Program-made: the position numbers and the translations under genes
Part shown: piece after piece, positions 11,346-22,286 of the stretch
How the letters are laid out: each line of letters starts with the position of its first letter
Numbering within the stretch: position 1 is the stretch's first letter
Assembly: GCA_010279815.1 (NCBI GenBank)
Contig: QEOQ01000226.1
Coordinates: forward strand, 1,080,517 to 1,144,516
Origin: Brachionus plicatilis
Taxonomy: Eukaryota > Rotifera > Eurotatoria > Ploima > Brachionidae
Length of the DNA stretch: 64,000 nucleotides
Direction of reading: 5' to 3'
Notes under the pieces: model-generated
Database searches by the model: none
The model's input: the letters and a program-made list of their open reading frames with translations, nothing else
What the model was told of the DNA's origin: nothing

Positions 11346-11486
11346 CCCGATATGAAATTCTTCTCTCTTGGTCAAACCAACATTTTCAATCTTATATTAT
11401 TTTTCTTTTCTTTATTTTTATTTTTATTATTTAATATATTTTTATGCTTAATTCTAATTATACTTCTCCCAAAAGATGTTAATTAA
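11277..11486 (+). CDS. Possible small membrane protein ORF
   Basis: An open frame of 69 codons. The likely ATG at 11280 gives MLNLIKYILQQ, followed by a proline/tyrosine motif 'SPPPYEPD' (PPxY type) and a long hydrophobic stretch (FNLILFFFSLFLFLLFN...) that could span a membrane. It converges on the PPCS gene, whose stop is about 75 bp further on. The left part overlaps the inverted repeat at 11318-11335, which argues for chance. It may be the last exon of an unseen gene. Confidence 0.2.
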   Translation: MMLNLIKYILQQFLLQTSPPPYEPDMKFFSLGQTNIFNLILFFFSLFLFLLFNIFLCLILIILLPKDVN

Positions 11487-11561
11487 TTTCAAAAAAGTAA
11501 TTAAATAATGTTATATTTTTATTTTAATTTTATTTAAAAATTATTTGTCATACTAAAAATT

Positions 11562-12533
11562 CTATCCGTAGCTTGGTTGATTTTTTTTGTACAAAAAATG
11601 CTCAGTACATAAATGATCTATGATCATTTCTTCTATTTCACTATGCTTTTCCTCATTTAAATAAATATCAGTAACTTTTCCATTCGATTCCAAAATGAGC
11701 ACATTATTTTTTCTTTGTTCAAGAATATTACCAATAACACAATTATGTTGGTATTTTTCAATTGATTTTTTAGCTTTGGTCAGCAGCAAACTTGGATCAG
11801 TCTCAAGTTTAAAAGTAACCACATAAGCTTTGGGACACCATTCACTTCTGAGCTTACCAACCATCTTTGGAACAGGCTTCAGGTCCAACACTAAATTGCC
11901 ATCACTAGACTGAATCTTGTGCTCCGGCATTTCATTCAGAGGAACATAAAAATCACTAACAGCAGCTGCCAAATAGACCAGTGCGTTCTTCTCAAGACTA
12001 CTGATTGCTCTACAGCTATAGTCCAACAATGCAAAATATTCAAAAACTGTAATAAAGTCCACATTTAAAATTAAATTTTTTTCCACAGCATCTTGATGAG
12101 ATTCTAAAAGTTGATCAAAATTAAAATTAATCAATGATTGATTGACTTTAAACAATTCAGTTGGAGCATTGGGCTCATTTTTGTTGATCAGTTTCAAAAG
12201 GTTGACATTGTGAAATTTTCTTTCAAATGGCCTTAAAGATCTTCTTCGGTGAACAAACAAAACTGCATAAGACTTTTGAATAAAGTACTCGGCAGAAGCT
12301 GAACCTCGTGTACCAATGCTAAAATTGTCAATAAAACGAACTGTATTGTGCTCTAGTGGCACAGTGGTCCCACCAGAGGTAATTAGTACAACATTAGTGT
12401 TATTCTGAAATAAATTTGATTTATAATAATAAATAATTATTTATTCAAAATTTACTTGTTTATGAAATTTTACAAAATTGTCAATTTTTTCTTTTGTTTC
12501 TTGACTCAAAAGACCACTATACTCGTGCTCCAT
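11562..12533 (-). CDS. PPCS: Phosphopantothenate-cysteine ligase
   Basis: Two exons, 12533-12456 and 12404-11562, join in frame (…FVKFHKQ / [13 protein letters not shown]…) across a 51-nt intron to give about 306 residues, the usual length of the animal enzyme. PPCS couples 4'-phosphopantothenate to cysteine with ATP, the second step of coenzyme A synthesis, in the cytosol. Family signatures are present in order: the 'ITSGGT' loop near residue 35, '[18 protein letters not shown]', '[13 protein letters not shown]', 'VPKMVG', 'FKLETDP' and the late 'CVIGNIL'. The start ATG at 12533 lies just before the expected N-terminal helix. No lesions are seen, so this looks like an intact housekeeping gene. 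Confidence 0.93.
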
Positions 12534-13222
12534 TCTAAGAAAAATATTTTAATTTTTTAAAAGCTTGCTTTTTATAAGAACCTTGAGTTAAAATTTAAAT
12601 TCAGAAATAAGTTAACACAGGGAGACTGAACAAGTTGAAAAGGCGACGCCCATTCAAATATTAAAATTATCAAGATTAAATTTTTAGAAAAAGATTTTGC
12701 TAATTTTAAAAAAATAAATTCCTTTAGGTAGATTATTTAAAAAAAAAGAGATAAAACAAAAATTTTAGATTTATTCTAAAAATATTAGTTAAAAGTAACA
12801 TTATTCTCTTTTAATTCTATTATATTTTCAAAAATAGCTTTAAAACCATGATTAAGTATTTTTTAAAATTATGTATAAATTTTTTAATAATTTAAGTGTA
12901 CAACAAATTTCTTAAAATTTTTGATCATTATTTTTTTTAATTTAAAAAAAAAATTAAATATCAATCACATACAGTTTTGCCATTCTGAATCAATTCATTT
13001 ATTTTTATTCATCAGTTTAAATTTTTTTATAATTTTTTTTTAATTAATTTCAGTTTTTTTTTTTGTTTCAGAAAATTCTTTTTTTTAACAGAATATTTTT
13101 TTTTCATTTTAATTTTTTGAAACTTACATTTCTTTTTAATTTATCAAATTTGTATATTTAATAAATTAATTTATTAAATAGTGTCATAAATATTTTTACA
13201 GACATTATTTTTTTTCGCCAAA
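12534..13222. other. Gene-free stretch upstream of PPCS
   Basis: The PPCS promoter should be in the first few hundred bases. A short open patch at 12625-12685 (EQVEKATPIQILKL) is too small to call. The remainder is A/T runs. Confidence 0.35.
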
Positions 13223-13587
13223 TTGAAGTTTATGATCAATTTTTGATGCTCAAAATGTTCAAATCAAACTAAAATTATTAAATAAATTGTTATTTCTTAA
13301 TATAAATAATGCAGAGATACATTTTTGGATTTAAAATACTTTGTTAAATAAAAAAATAAACTCTGCAATATCAAAATGTTTAATGCAGAATGCACACCAT
13401 CGAAATTATGCTATTCTTAGTGGATAATTTTTTGCAGACTTTTGCAGTTTTTACCTTAAGATTTAACAAAGTATTTTAAAACCAAAAATTTACCTCTGCA
13501 CTAATTATATTAAAAAATTAAAATTTATTTTATAGTTTTAGTTTCATTTGATCATTTTGAGCATCAAAAATTTATCATAAACTTCAA
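13223..13587. mobile_element. MITE with ~150-bp inverted arms
   Basis: The left end TTGAAGTTTATGATCAATTT is mirrored by the right end (AAATTTATCATAAACTTCAA). The arms stay alignable through 'TTTTTGATGCTCAAAATG' to 'ACTTTGTTAAAT'. The centre holds 'GAATGCACACCATCGAAAT'. A diverged copy in opposite orientation lies at about 60435-60665. It has no coding capacity. Confidence 0.72.
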
Positions 13588-13731
13588 CCTGCCTTTTTTT
13601 CTCGAATAAAATTTATTAAAGTTTCACTTTAAATTTTCTCTAGACTTAAATTTCAAAAAAAAAATTTATTTTTTATTTAATAAAAAAATCGAGTATTGAT
13701 TTGAGTCATTTTGAAAATGTGACAAAAAAAT

Positions 13732-14604
13732 TCAAACAATTGAGCAAGAACGTGATGGAATAGATGGTGCATAAACATTTAGTTCATTTCCAATGAGAAA
13801 AAAATTCTCTTCTTTCATGGTGTAATCACATTTCCAAACTGGATAGCTTAGAATAAAATGCTTTTGGGCAATTGTGTCCTCGTGAAGACCAATCGCTTTT
13901 TTTGACTGCTCCACTATTTCTGGTATTTCAAAGTTTGCTAGTGCATTCACTCTACCTTCAGTATTCTCTTCATTGTAAATTTGTCTTCCTTTGGTATTAT
14001 TAAAATAATTGTCTGGTATTTGAAAAGGATTGTAGAAGTAATTGAAGAATTTATTTTTAAATTCAATATGAATTTTGAGAATTTTTCTAATTTGACCATT
14101 TTTGCAAACACAGCGCTGGACAGTCATATCTTGAAGCTTATTGCATTTGCTGCATGTAAAATTAGCCGGGTTTGATTTGGAGTCAACATTTTGCTGATTG
14201 CCACAAGAACACTTTTGCATCAATTGTGGCACTGTACCAACTCCATTGCACATTTCACACTTATAATAAACGCCAGAGTTAGGTACTATAAAATTAATTA
14301 TCTCATCTTTAAAATATTCTTTAGGTTTGACACCGTAATCTTTATTTTTCTCAATCGGACTTATGTCTGATGTTGAATCAGTGCCCTCGGTAAAATTCAC
14401 CTCCCAATTTTCTTTTGTTGTTTTGGTAACATAAATTATTTGGTATGAATAGCAATTTGCTTTTGATTGATTTCGTATTTTTAGACCATTTAAGGTACTT
14501 GTTTTCAAGCAGCAGCTTTGATTCACGTGTTCTGACAAAATGCTAAAGGCTTCCTTTTCATCCAAATGTTCGGTGCTTCTTGTTCCTGGTCTCACTTGAG
14601 TCAT
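13732..14604 (-). CDS. SSUH2-like protein
   Basis: A single-exon gene of 290 residues from MTQVRPGTRSTEH. The middle carries Cys-pair motifs typical of the SSUH2 family: 'CEMCNGVG' (CxxCxGxG), 'CSCG', 'CSKCNK' and 'CVCKNG', probably binding zinc in a DnaJ-like fold. The C-terminal 'YPVWKCDY…FFLIGNELNVYAP' matches the family's closing segment. The family is conserved in animals and has been linked to odontogenesis in mammals, but its biochemical role is not settled. The last four residues, CSIV, form a CaaX-like box, so prenylation is possible. No signal peptide or membrane segment. The frame is intact. Confidence 0.75.
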   Translation of the reverse strand: MTQVRPGTRSTEHLDEKEAFSILSEHVNQSCCLKTSTLNGLKIRNQSKANCYSYQIIYVTKTTKENWEVNFTEGTDSTSDISPIEKNKDYGVKPKEYFKDEIINFIVPNSGVYYKCEMCNGVGTVPQLMQKCSCGNQQNVDSKSNPANFTCSKCNKLQDMTVQRCVCKNGQIRKILKIHIEFKNKFFNYFYNPFQIPDNYFNNTKGRQIYNEENTEGRVNALANFEIPEIVEQSKKAIGLHEDTIAQKHFILSYPVWKCDYTMKEENFFLIGNELNVYAPSIPSRSCSIV

Positions 14605-14892
14605 TTCGAAAGTTTGAATTTTATTTTGAAAAAATTAATTACTTATCCAAAGCTCAGTTATCAAAAATATGAGAAATAAAACTTAAATTATGTCGAGATT
14701 TTTTAAATATTTAAAAAAAAGAGATATGATTAATAACTTGAATTATTATTGAAAAAATTTACAATGCTTTTAATGTAAGATTAGATAAATAAATTGTTTT
14801 GTGATAAATTTATTAACATTGATTTTAAGAATAATAATCATTTGGGGTGTTTTAAGCTTTTGGCTATTTTATTTTTTAATGGGTCTACTTAG
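14605..14892. other. Upstream flank of SSUH2-like gene
   Basis: AT-rich sequence with nothing beyond the presumed promoter of the minus-strand gene. Confidence 0.35.
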
Positions 14893-15591
14893 TCCCCACA
14901 TACAAAAAACTGTTACCCACAAATCAAAAACTTTTCCCCACAAAGAAAAAATTTTCAGCACAAAAATAACTTGACCAAGACAAAAACTGCTCTCCACAAA
15001 TAAAAAAACTTCTAAGCACAAATTTTTTCATAAATTTTCAAAACTGGTCAACACAAAAAAATAAAAAAAAACTTCTAAGCAAAATTTTTCTAACTATCTA
15101 TTAAAAACTGCTACTAAATATTTTAGATAATAAGATGTCTATGATTTTACGTAATAAAGAAAAAAAATTCCGAATTTTTGGAGATTAAAAATCCAAAAAA
15201 ATAAAACGAAAAAGAAAAAACAATGACAATTCATTGAATGATGCAGGGCCATTATTATATAAGAATCCGACGAATTTGTTAATAAACCTAAAAAAGGTCG
15301 TCCATAATTAGCTGGAAATTGGTTTTCCTTAAACTAGATTTCACTTTAATTATTTTGTTAATATTTAATATTTAATTTTTTATATATATAATTTTATAAA
15401 CACTATTTGAAAAAATTATTTAACAGATTTATCAAATTTTTTTGTCACCAAAAAGAATTTGTGTTAACCAGTTATTTGGTTCAATATGAAAAAATTATTT
15501 TTTTTTGAATTCGGCACAAAAAATTGTGTTTTGTAGTGATTTGTGTTACAAAGTTTTTGGTTTGTGGGGAACAGTTTTTTAAATGTGGAGA
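14893..15591. mobile_element. ~700-bp inverted-repeat element (CCCCACA type)
   Basis: The left arm contains repeated 'CCCACAAA' blocks (TCCCCACATACAAAAAACTG, then ACCCACAAATC). The right arm is the mirror (GGTTTGTGGGGAACAGTTTT, then AATGTGGAGAA). The arms can be followed for about 100 bp. A remnant of the same family (TGTTTGTGGGGAGAA) lies at 24850-24890. Inside, at about 15280, a short 'KPKKGRP' frame ends at a stop. No transposase is seen. Confidence 0.6.
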
Positions 15592-15869
15592 ACCATTTAT
15601 CTCTTTTTTAATCAAATTTAAATGGTAATAAATTTAAGAGAATTTTCGAACAGATTTTAGAGTTATGGCTTGTTATAGTCTCTTATAAAATATTTTGTGT
15701 ATTTTTTGGTGATTGTCAATAAAATTTAAATCTTAATACTAGAATTTTTTAGTGAATTTTAATCAAATTTTTTTATTTATTTATTTTTGAAATAAAATAA
15801 ATAAATAACAACAGCTCCGGCGACGACAAAAATATACTAAGAAATTATTATTGTTTTATTATATATTAA
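15592..15869. other. Non-coding spacer
   Basis: AT-rich, with nothing identifiable apart from tandem 'AATAAATA' at about 15785-15810. Confidence 0.3.
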
Positions 15870-16000
15870 TCAACGGCCATCAATTATCGTCCTGTGTCTT
15901 TAACTTCAATTTCGTGCAAAATTATAGAAAGGATAATAAGAACCTAAATGGAAGACTATCTTTATAAGAAAAATATTAAACTAAATTACGGTTATAACGA
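15870..16000 (+). pseudogene. LINE reverse-transcriptase fragment
   Basis: The frame reads 'INYRPVSLTSISCKIIERI', the signature that precedes motif A in non-LTR retrotransposon reverse transcriptases. It hits a stop at about 15945 and continues as 'MEDYLYKKNI', which also fits the domain. Nothing upstream or downstream is recoverable, so this is a short dead fragment. Confidence 0.65.
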
Positions 16001-16890
16001 AGTCACTGGGGTAATTTAAAAGGGTTCGTTATAACTGAACTTCGTTCCATCCAAATCAGACAAAAAAATTTTTTTTTTCATGCAACGTAAAAATCATACG
16101 TTTGGTTGGCTGTGTTTTTTCTATCATTTTTTTAATAAAATATTTTTCGTGTTTTTTTTTTTCTTATTAAGGTAAATCATTTACCTTAATATACGTGTGT
16201 GATTTTTGAAAATATTTTTAAAAATTTTCAATTAAATTTTTTAATTGAAAAAATTTGATAAATTAACATGAAAGGATAAAAAAAATCACAATGTAAATTT
16301 TGAATATGAAAAATAAATTTATGAATTATATGATGAAATGAAATGTATTAATATTAAAGTATTGGAATTAAAGAATTTTTTTATTGGCTTGGTATTAAGT
16401 AATCAATTAAAGAATAAAAATTATCTTCTTTTATTTAGTTTGTTGATATCTTTTAAATTAGCTTGTTAGCTTTTAGCTTTTTAAAAATCAAATTATAATC
16501 TTCTCCATATAATTTTTTTGCTGATTTTATGAATATTTAAATCTTTTAAAATCTGTAAAATTCATAAAAAAGATTACTTTTTAAAAATTTGTTTAAGTTT
16601 TGTTTTAAATTTTTGATTAAAAAAAGAAATGCAAAGAGATAGAATCAATTAAAATTTCTTGATAGAACAAAATAGTTATAAAATTATAAACTAGCTTGGG
16701 ATGTAATGGTTTGGTTGGTAAGGTACGAGTGGTATAGTGCGGTAAGTAATTTTTTTTTATATCAAAAGCAATTTATAATGAAAATGAAAATAAATCATAA
16801 TTTTTTTCAAATTAAATTTATTTTTGTGCTCTTTTGAATTTTTTTAATTAAATTCTAAAAAATATTTTTAAATAATAATTAAAACAAAAA
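16001..16890. other. Non-coding, possible pogo/Tigger-type remnant
   Basis: At 15990-16045 'GGTTATAACGAAG' and 'GTTCGTTATAACTGAAC' resemble the inner ends of pogo/Tigger-like elements (compare 52400-52440). The rest is AT-rich. A small GC-richer patch at 16690-16745 has no recognisable content. Confidence 0.3.
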
Positions 16891-17040
16891 TAATTTTTCA
16901 ATTTTATTTAATAGCCATTAAATAAAATTGAAAAATTAATTCAAAATGTTGATTTCTCTTAATTTTAAATTTTTTAGCAATGCACTGCATTGCTAAAAAA
17001 TTTAAAATAATGTTTTTGAATGATTCAAAAACATTATTTT
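16891..17040. repeat. Three consecutive perfect hairpins
   Basis: Hairpin 1 has 22-nt arms (16891-16912 and 16917-16938, loop AGCC). Hairpin 2 has 23-nt arms (16962-16984 and 16986-17008, 1-nt loop). Hairpin 3 has 18-nt arms (17004-17021 and 17023-17040, 1-nt loop) and shares five bases with hairpin 2. All arms are perfectly complementary. Perfect arms with almost no loop suggest recent origin by DNA repair or template switching. Confidence 0.85.
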
Positions 17041-17518
17041 ATCCATATTTAGTATTCTGCTTGAACAATTTAAGTTTTACATTTATCAAAATAATTTTTG
17101 TTTTTTAAAATTTAAATCAAATTAATATTATTCTTAATAAATATTATTCTTAATTAATAATATTATTATTAAATTTTTAATACATTTCAAATAACTTCAT
17201 CATTAAGTGTTTAATAAAAATCTTCGATAGACATTTTTTATTCACAGTCTTTAACAACATCGTCACTAAAAAGAACATCACAATCATCCAAACCTTTAAC
17301 ATCAGGACAGAATATGAAAGAGTTAAGAAAAAATCAAAAGACCTAGGTTAATCGAAGAACAAGAGGCAGAAAAAAGAACGAAATCGACAAAAAATATCTT
17401 AGTTTAATTTGTAATCGCTTTCAAATTAATACTGTGAAATTCAAATACAAATTGAACAGAAATTCTTCCTTTTTTGATAGATTAAAATTAAAGATTATAA
17501 AATATTTTTCAAAAAATA

Positions 17519-17606
17519 CTGCAACTTACTTTGTTGCATCTTTTTTCCATAAAACAAAATCTTTATATTCTTTTTTTTAAAAAAGTTGCAGAAAAGTATG
17601 TTGCAG
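17519..17606. repeat. Short CTGCAAC...GTTGCAG inverted element
   Basis: The ends CTGCAACTTA and TATGTTGCAG face each other. The same ends occur in the 168-bp element at 45370-45537, so both probably belong to one MITE family. Confidence 0.45.
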
Positions 17607-17895
17607 TATTTTTAAGTCAAAGTCAAAGAGTTAATTTTTTTTTAAATTAAAGTCCGGATTGAAATATGAAATTTTTTTATTCTAATTTTAGTAACATTGA
17701 CTTGGACTACACCGCCACAATAACTATCTGGAACGGCAAAAATTTATGTGGCCGTGATCATCATTAAACTTTAAAAATTCAAATATTAATTTTGACTTAA
17801 AAATGACTTGATTTTTAAAGTTAAAGTCACTAAAAGTAAAACAAAAGAATAATTTTAAGTACGGACTTGGACTTTTATTTGGGACTATAAAACTA
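17607..17895. repeat. Diverged GACTT-type MITE remnant
   Basis: It contains 'GTCAAAGTCAAAGAG', 'GACTTGGACT' and 'GGAACGGCAAAAATTTATGTG'. The last matches, in inverse orientation, the interior of the hAT-type MITE at 28291-28559 (GCGGCCACATGAATTTTTTG). The ends are too degraded to place. Confidence 0.4.
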
Positions 17896-18563
17896 CCAAT
17901 TAAAAAAAAAATTAATAATAAAATAAAAATGATTTCAAAAAAAAATTTGATAACTGCAAATAAAATATTAGATTTATATTAATTTAAAACCTAAACTTTC
18001 AAAAAAATTTATTTGGTACCAAGAAGATACACTTCATTTTTATCTATTTCTAATCATATTTAAAAAAATTTTCAAAAACTAAATCAAAATAATAATTTTT
18101 AATGGTGCACTAATTTTAAATCTGTATCATTATCTAAGTTCGAATTATCTTTAACTCCCGTTTTTTATTTATTTGATTTATATCTATAAGTTCATAAAAT
18201 TAATGAGCATGACATTCCAGATAATAAAAGACGCTTCGCTCAGTCGCAACAGTTTGTTGTTAAAAATCGCTTGAAAAAATGTCTAAATGTTAAAGTTTTT
18301 TTTAAAGAAATTCTACAAAAATTATTCAGAAAAAAATTAAATATTTATTTATGAATTTTGCAGATTTTTAAGTTAATTTTTGAATTTTGACTAACTTTAA
18401 AAAAAAAAAGAAAAAAATTAAGCATGAAAAAATTTTTAAAGTTGCTTTTATAATTGACAATTTTCAGTAATATATTATGCCATTTGAAAAACAAAATTAT
18501 TAAACCATGAAATATTTTCGATTTTAAAAGGAAAAATAAATTTTTTAATTAAATACTTATAAA
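17896..18563. other. Upstream flank of GT43-like gene
   Basis: AT-rich; the promoter of the GT43-like gene is presumably here. No distinctive motif or other gene. Confidence 0.35.
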
Positions 18564-19638
18564 ATGAAAACTCTAAAATATGCTATTAGAAATTTCTTTT
18601 TAAAGTATATTTTGCTTATTTTGGGATTTGCGTGGCTTATAACAAGTAAGCTTAAGTGACAAAAATGTAGACCCTGTTCAAGTTATTTTTCTAGCAAAGA
18701 ATGAATACGACAAAGCGGTTGAATTAAATGATGAGCTGAGCCAGTTTGTTAAATTAGATGCATTCCTCCAAAAAATTAGTCAAACCGACTATTTGGCAAA
18801 ATTTATTCTTGGCTTTGTCGATGGCAATCATGCCGATCTACCAACACTTTATGTCATCACTATATGCAGGACAGAAATTTTAACTCAAATAGCTGACCTC
18901 AACCGTCTTAAGAACACTCTTTATTTAATTCCCAAAGTGGTGTGGATTCTTGTTGAAAACAAACCAGAAAAAAGCTCCAAATTGGCCACATTTATTGAAG
19001 AATCAGAATTAGAAAGCATTCACTTGAACACAAATTCAAATCTAGAAATTGATTTAATGAATACAGGCTTGAAATGGCTGCGTTTAAACTACAAAAATTT
19101 AAATGGTATTGTTTTGTTTGCTAGCAGCCAGGGCTCATACGACATTTTTCGTCTTTATGAACATGTAAAAATTTACAAATGGCAATTTTTTTCCTTAACT
19201 TTTCGATATTTAGATTATTCGAACAAAAAAAGTGTCTGTGTGGCCTGTTGGTTTTGCCAAAAAATCTTTTTACCAAAGACCAGTTTGTGTCAAAGATAAG
19301 CTTGTATCTTGGAATTGTGCTGGAAATTGTAGCAAAAATGATTTGATTGATCCGTCAAGTTTTTCCATTCACTTAAAGCTATTAGTTAAAAATAAAATTT
19401 ACATTGAAAGTGAGACCTATTTAGATTTCATACTAAAATTGGTCGATTTTGATCAGATAGAGCCGGTTAAAATTGATAATTGCACTAGGGTAATAATTAA
19501 ATTTTTGAGAAATGAAACAAAAAAATTTATTTTTTATTCTAGATTTTGGTCTGGAATACAAAGACATATCCTGCTGTGCTACATTATAAAACAGGCCGGA
19601 ACAAAACTTATAATCAAAATGTTTTAGATCAAATTTAA
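18564..19638 (+). CDS. GT43-like (beta-1,3-glucuronosyltransferase fold), DxD lost
   Basis: Four exons, 18564-18645, 18695-19164, 19214-19489 and 19543-19638, all with GT-AG introns of about 50 nt, give 307 residues. Residues ~10-27 form a single membrane anchor (FFLKYILLILGFAWL), the type II Golgi topology of GT43. Family landmarks follow: 'LPTLYVITICRT', 'LNRLKNTLYLIPKVVWILVE', 'KKVSVWPVGFAKKSF' and the closing 'DNCTRILVWNTKT'. GT43 enzymes transfer glucuronic acid from UDP-GlcA, for example onto the proteoglycan linker. The DDD metal/UDP motif after 'GIVLFA' is replaced by SSQ (residues 171-173). The UDP-contacting E-D is E-N, and the R-N before the 'LKWLR' helix is also changed. The frame is open throughout, so this is probably a conserved pseudoenzyme or a re-purposed binder, not a decayed gene. 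Confidence 0.8.
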
Positions 19639-20317
19639 ATTTTTTTTTTTTGCAATTAAAATTTTTATCTCTATTTATCCTTATTTTACTTAATCTTTGT
19701 AAATTGATAAAATTGTAAAATTGAATTTTATTTGTAATGAATTACAATTTTTTGTTGTTTAAGTTCAACAAACTTTGTGGTATAGTTTGATTAATAAAAA
19801 TCGAAAAAATTATTTTAGACAAAAAAAGAGCAAAAGTTAATTTATATTTTAAAACTTGAAATGCAAAAAAAGGATTTGATTTGTATTTCAATTTGATTAA
19901 TTATAAAATGAATTCTTAAAATTGTTGAAAATCGAATATGAAATCTAAATGAAAATTTAAATTAATGATAATTTATTAAAAAAAAAAATAATCAACCCTT
20001 CAAATTTTAATTAAAAAATTTAGTGAGATATTTATTTGTTTAATCAAAAGCGGCTCTTGAGTGATGTATAAAATGGAAAATGAAAAATTTAAAAGATAGA
20101 AAAAAAGAGAGTAATCAAGGATAAATTTAATAAAATTTGTTTCTGGATTAAATATTTAATACAGTCAGTCAAAAGACGATGAGTTTCTTTAAGTAAAGTT
20201 GAAAAATGTTTTTTTTTGAATTCTAAAAACAGAATAAATTAGAAAAATTTTGAACAAAATCATTTGGTCTTCTTCTACATGTTTAGTATGGCTTAGTCAA
20301 GAGTTCCAGAATACGGT
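19639..20317. other. Gene-free stretch
   Basis: 3' flank of the GT43-like gene, made of AT-rich runs. Nothing else is supported. Confidence 0.35.
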
Positions 20318-20465
20318 GGCTTAAAGAATCGCTCAGGTATTCGTATTCATGCAAGAGTGAGTTTCTTTTTCGGGATTGGAAAATGGTGATAGTAACACCA
20401 CTTTTCAAAAATAAAGGATCAGGTGTTCAAAAACATTTTCCTGAAAATATAAGGATCATTTTGAA
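20318..20465 (+). pseudogene. LINE reverse-transcriptase fragment
   Basis: The frame reads 'LKESLRYSYSC…EFLFRDWKMVIVTPLFKNKG'. This is the N-terminal part of the non-LTR reverse transcriptase domain (family pattern 'P.dWk.a.vtPlfKkG'). It lies upstream, in domain order, of the segment seen at 15870-16000, so the two come from different insertions. Only about 45 codons survive. Confidence 0.55.
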
Positions 20466-20969
20466 ATTGTTATTAAATTTTAAAAATTTCACTTTTATGT
20501 ATTCAACAATCTCTTTCAATTTTATTCAAAAAATGTTTTTTTGCTTTTCTTGAAAAGTTTGTGATTTTTCTTTTTGTGTGCTTAAAAAATCATGAAACTT
20601 TTTTATAGAAATTTTTTTTCAAACAATTACTGAAACAGAAGGGACTAAATACTTTGAATACGATAATTTTACAATCTTTCCTATCTTTTAGCATCTGAAG
20701 GGGAAAAAATAATTGCATTTTAAACAAATTAAGCTTAGTTACTCTCTTTTTTTTTACCGTAACCCAAAAAGATAAATAAAAATTTTAAAAAAAATATAGT
20801 TGATATTGCAAGCATTTTCATATTTGAAAATAAACTCTTTAGTGAAATTATTTGGAAATTTGAAAAAAATATTGAAAATTCCTTGAACTTTTGAATAAAA
20901 ATAAAATGAAAAAAAAAAAAAATAATTTATTTAGATTTTAATAGATTTTCAATCCGTGAAAAGCTCGAT
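20466..20969. other. Gene-free stretch
   Basis: AT-rich with a poly-A/T run near 20910-20935; no feature supported. Confidence 0.3.
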
Positions 20970-21673
20970 CTAGTCGGTTAGGTGAACCATAGTTGTTGTA
21001 TTATGCGAACAATTTTTTTTCGGGGGATTTGTGAACTATGAATTCACCTAATTTAACGTAAAGGTAAACCAAAAAAGAATTAGGTGAAAAACTTTTAGAT
21101 TATGTGAACAAATTGAATAGAATAGCTATTTAATGGAATGCCCAATTCTCGAAACTGATATAAAAATAAACAATTGGATTTAATAATTTTTTTGTTTTTT
21201 TTTAATTTGAAGGTGCTTTAGAAATAGCATTTGCTCTCATCTAGTTGACCTGGTATTACCCATTCAACAATCCAAAATACCTAAATACCTTCTCTACTTA
21301 AATCTTTGCCTTTAAACATGATTAATAAAAATTAAAGAAAATTAAAATTAATTTATAAACCTATAATTTTTAATATTTTTTATAATTTATAAAATTAATT
21401 CAAGTGTTTGACTTTGGGAAACATAGATTCATCTATTTCGCAAATTTTACCTACTCCGGCCAAATTTAAATTTTTTATCTAATTGTTTTTTAATTCTTAT
21501 TTATCAATTGAATTATTATTTTTTTAATATTAAATTTAGTTTTTTTTCTAAATAGATGAAAAAATATCAAAATAAGTGAACAATTTTTAGATTAAGTGAA
21601 CTAATAGTTTACAAAACCTGAGAACAAGAATTGTTCCAGTAATAGATGAACCATAGTTCACTTAACCGACTAG
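20970..21673. mobile_element. ~700-bp element with CTAGTCGGTTA terminal inverted repeats
   Basis: The left end is CTAGTCGGTTAGGTGAACCA. The right end is the reverse complement with few changes (TTCACTTAACCGACTAG). Inside, 'TTAGGTGAAC' and 'TTAAGTGAAC' blocks recur on both sides. No coding frame. Degraded blocks of the same type lie near 970-1090. Confidence 0.6.
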
Positions 21674-22286
21674 ACCCGAAAAAAGTGTTTTTTTCTTTAC
21701 CAATTTTGATTTTAGTGGCCTTCGTTTGATGCATTTTAACAAAAACTTAATTTATAAAAAATGGAAAACAGATAGTTTGTTAAACTTGAGGATCATCTTA
21801 TCATATCACCAACCCAAAGTCAAAATTTATAGAAAAAAACAAAGTTTTTCATGCTTGCAATATTAACTTAAAATTATTTTTTTATTTGAAATTGAAAAAA
21901 TTATTTGAAACATCACAAAATTCTATTTAAGAAATTGAAATTAATAAATGTTCCATTAATCAAAAATGTCTAGTTCTGCAATTATTCTAGAAAATAATTT
22001 GATATCAACAAAGTACTATGCAAAAATTACAACCAAACATTGATAGATAAAAACTGGGCTGGCTAATTAAAATAAAGTCTTTTTTTTTCAATAAAGTAAA
22101 ACTATTTTTTTCTAAAGTAATATTTGCTAATATAAAGTAAAAGCTTTTTAATTTAAAATCAAACTATATTTCTCTAAAACAACTTCATGCAAAAATAAAT
22201 CATTTCATTTTTTACTTTAGTAAATTTAAGTATTTGAATAGTAGTTTTCTACTATTCTAAAATCATTTCATTGTTGTTTATAAAAA
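21674..22286. other. Upstream of the small-ORF cluster
   Basis: AT-rich with repeated 'AAAGTAAAA' words at 22090-22150. No gene is supported. Confidence 0.3.

Noticed and set aside
13981..14175. Plus-strand frame opposite the SSUH2-like gene
   Set aside because: Antisense shadow with no independent support.
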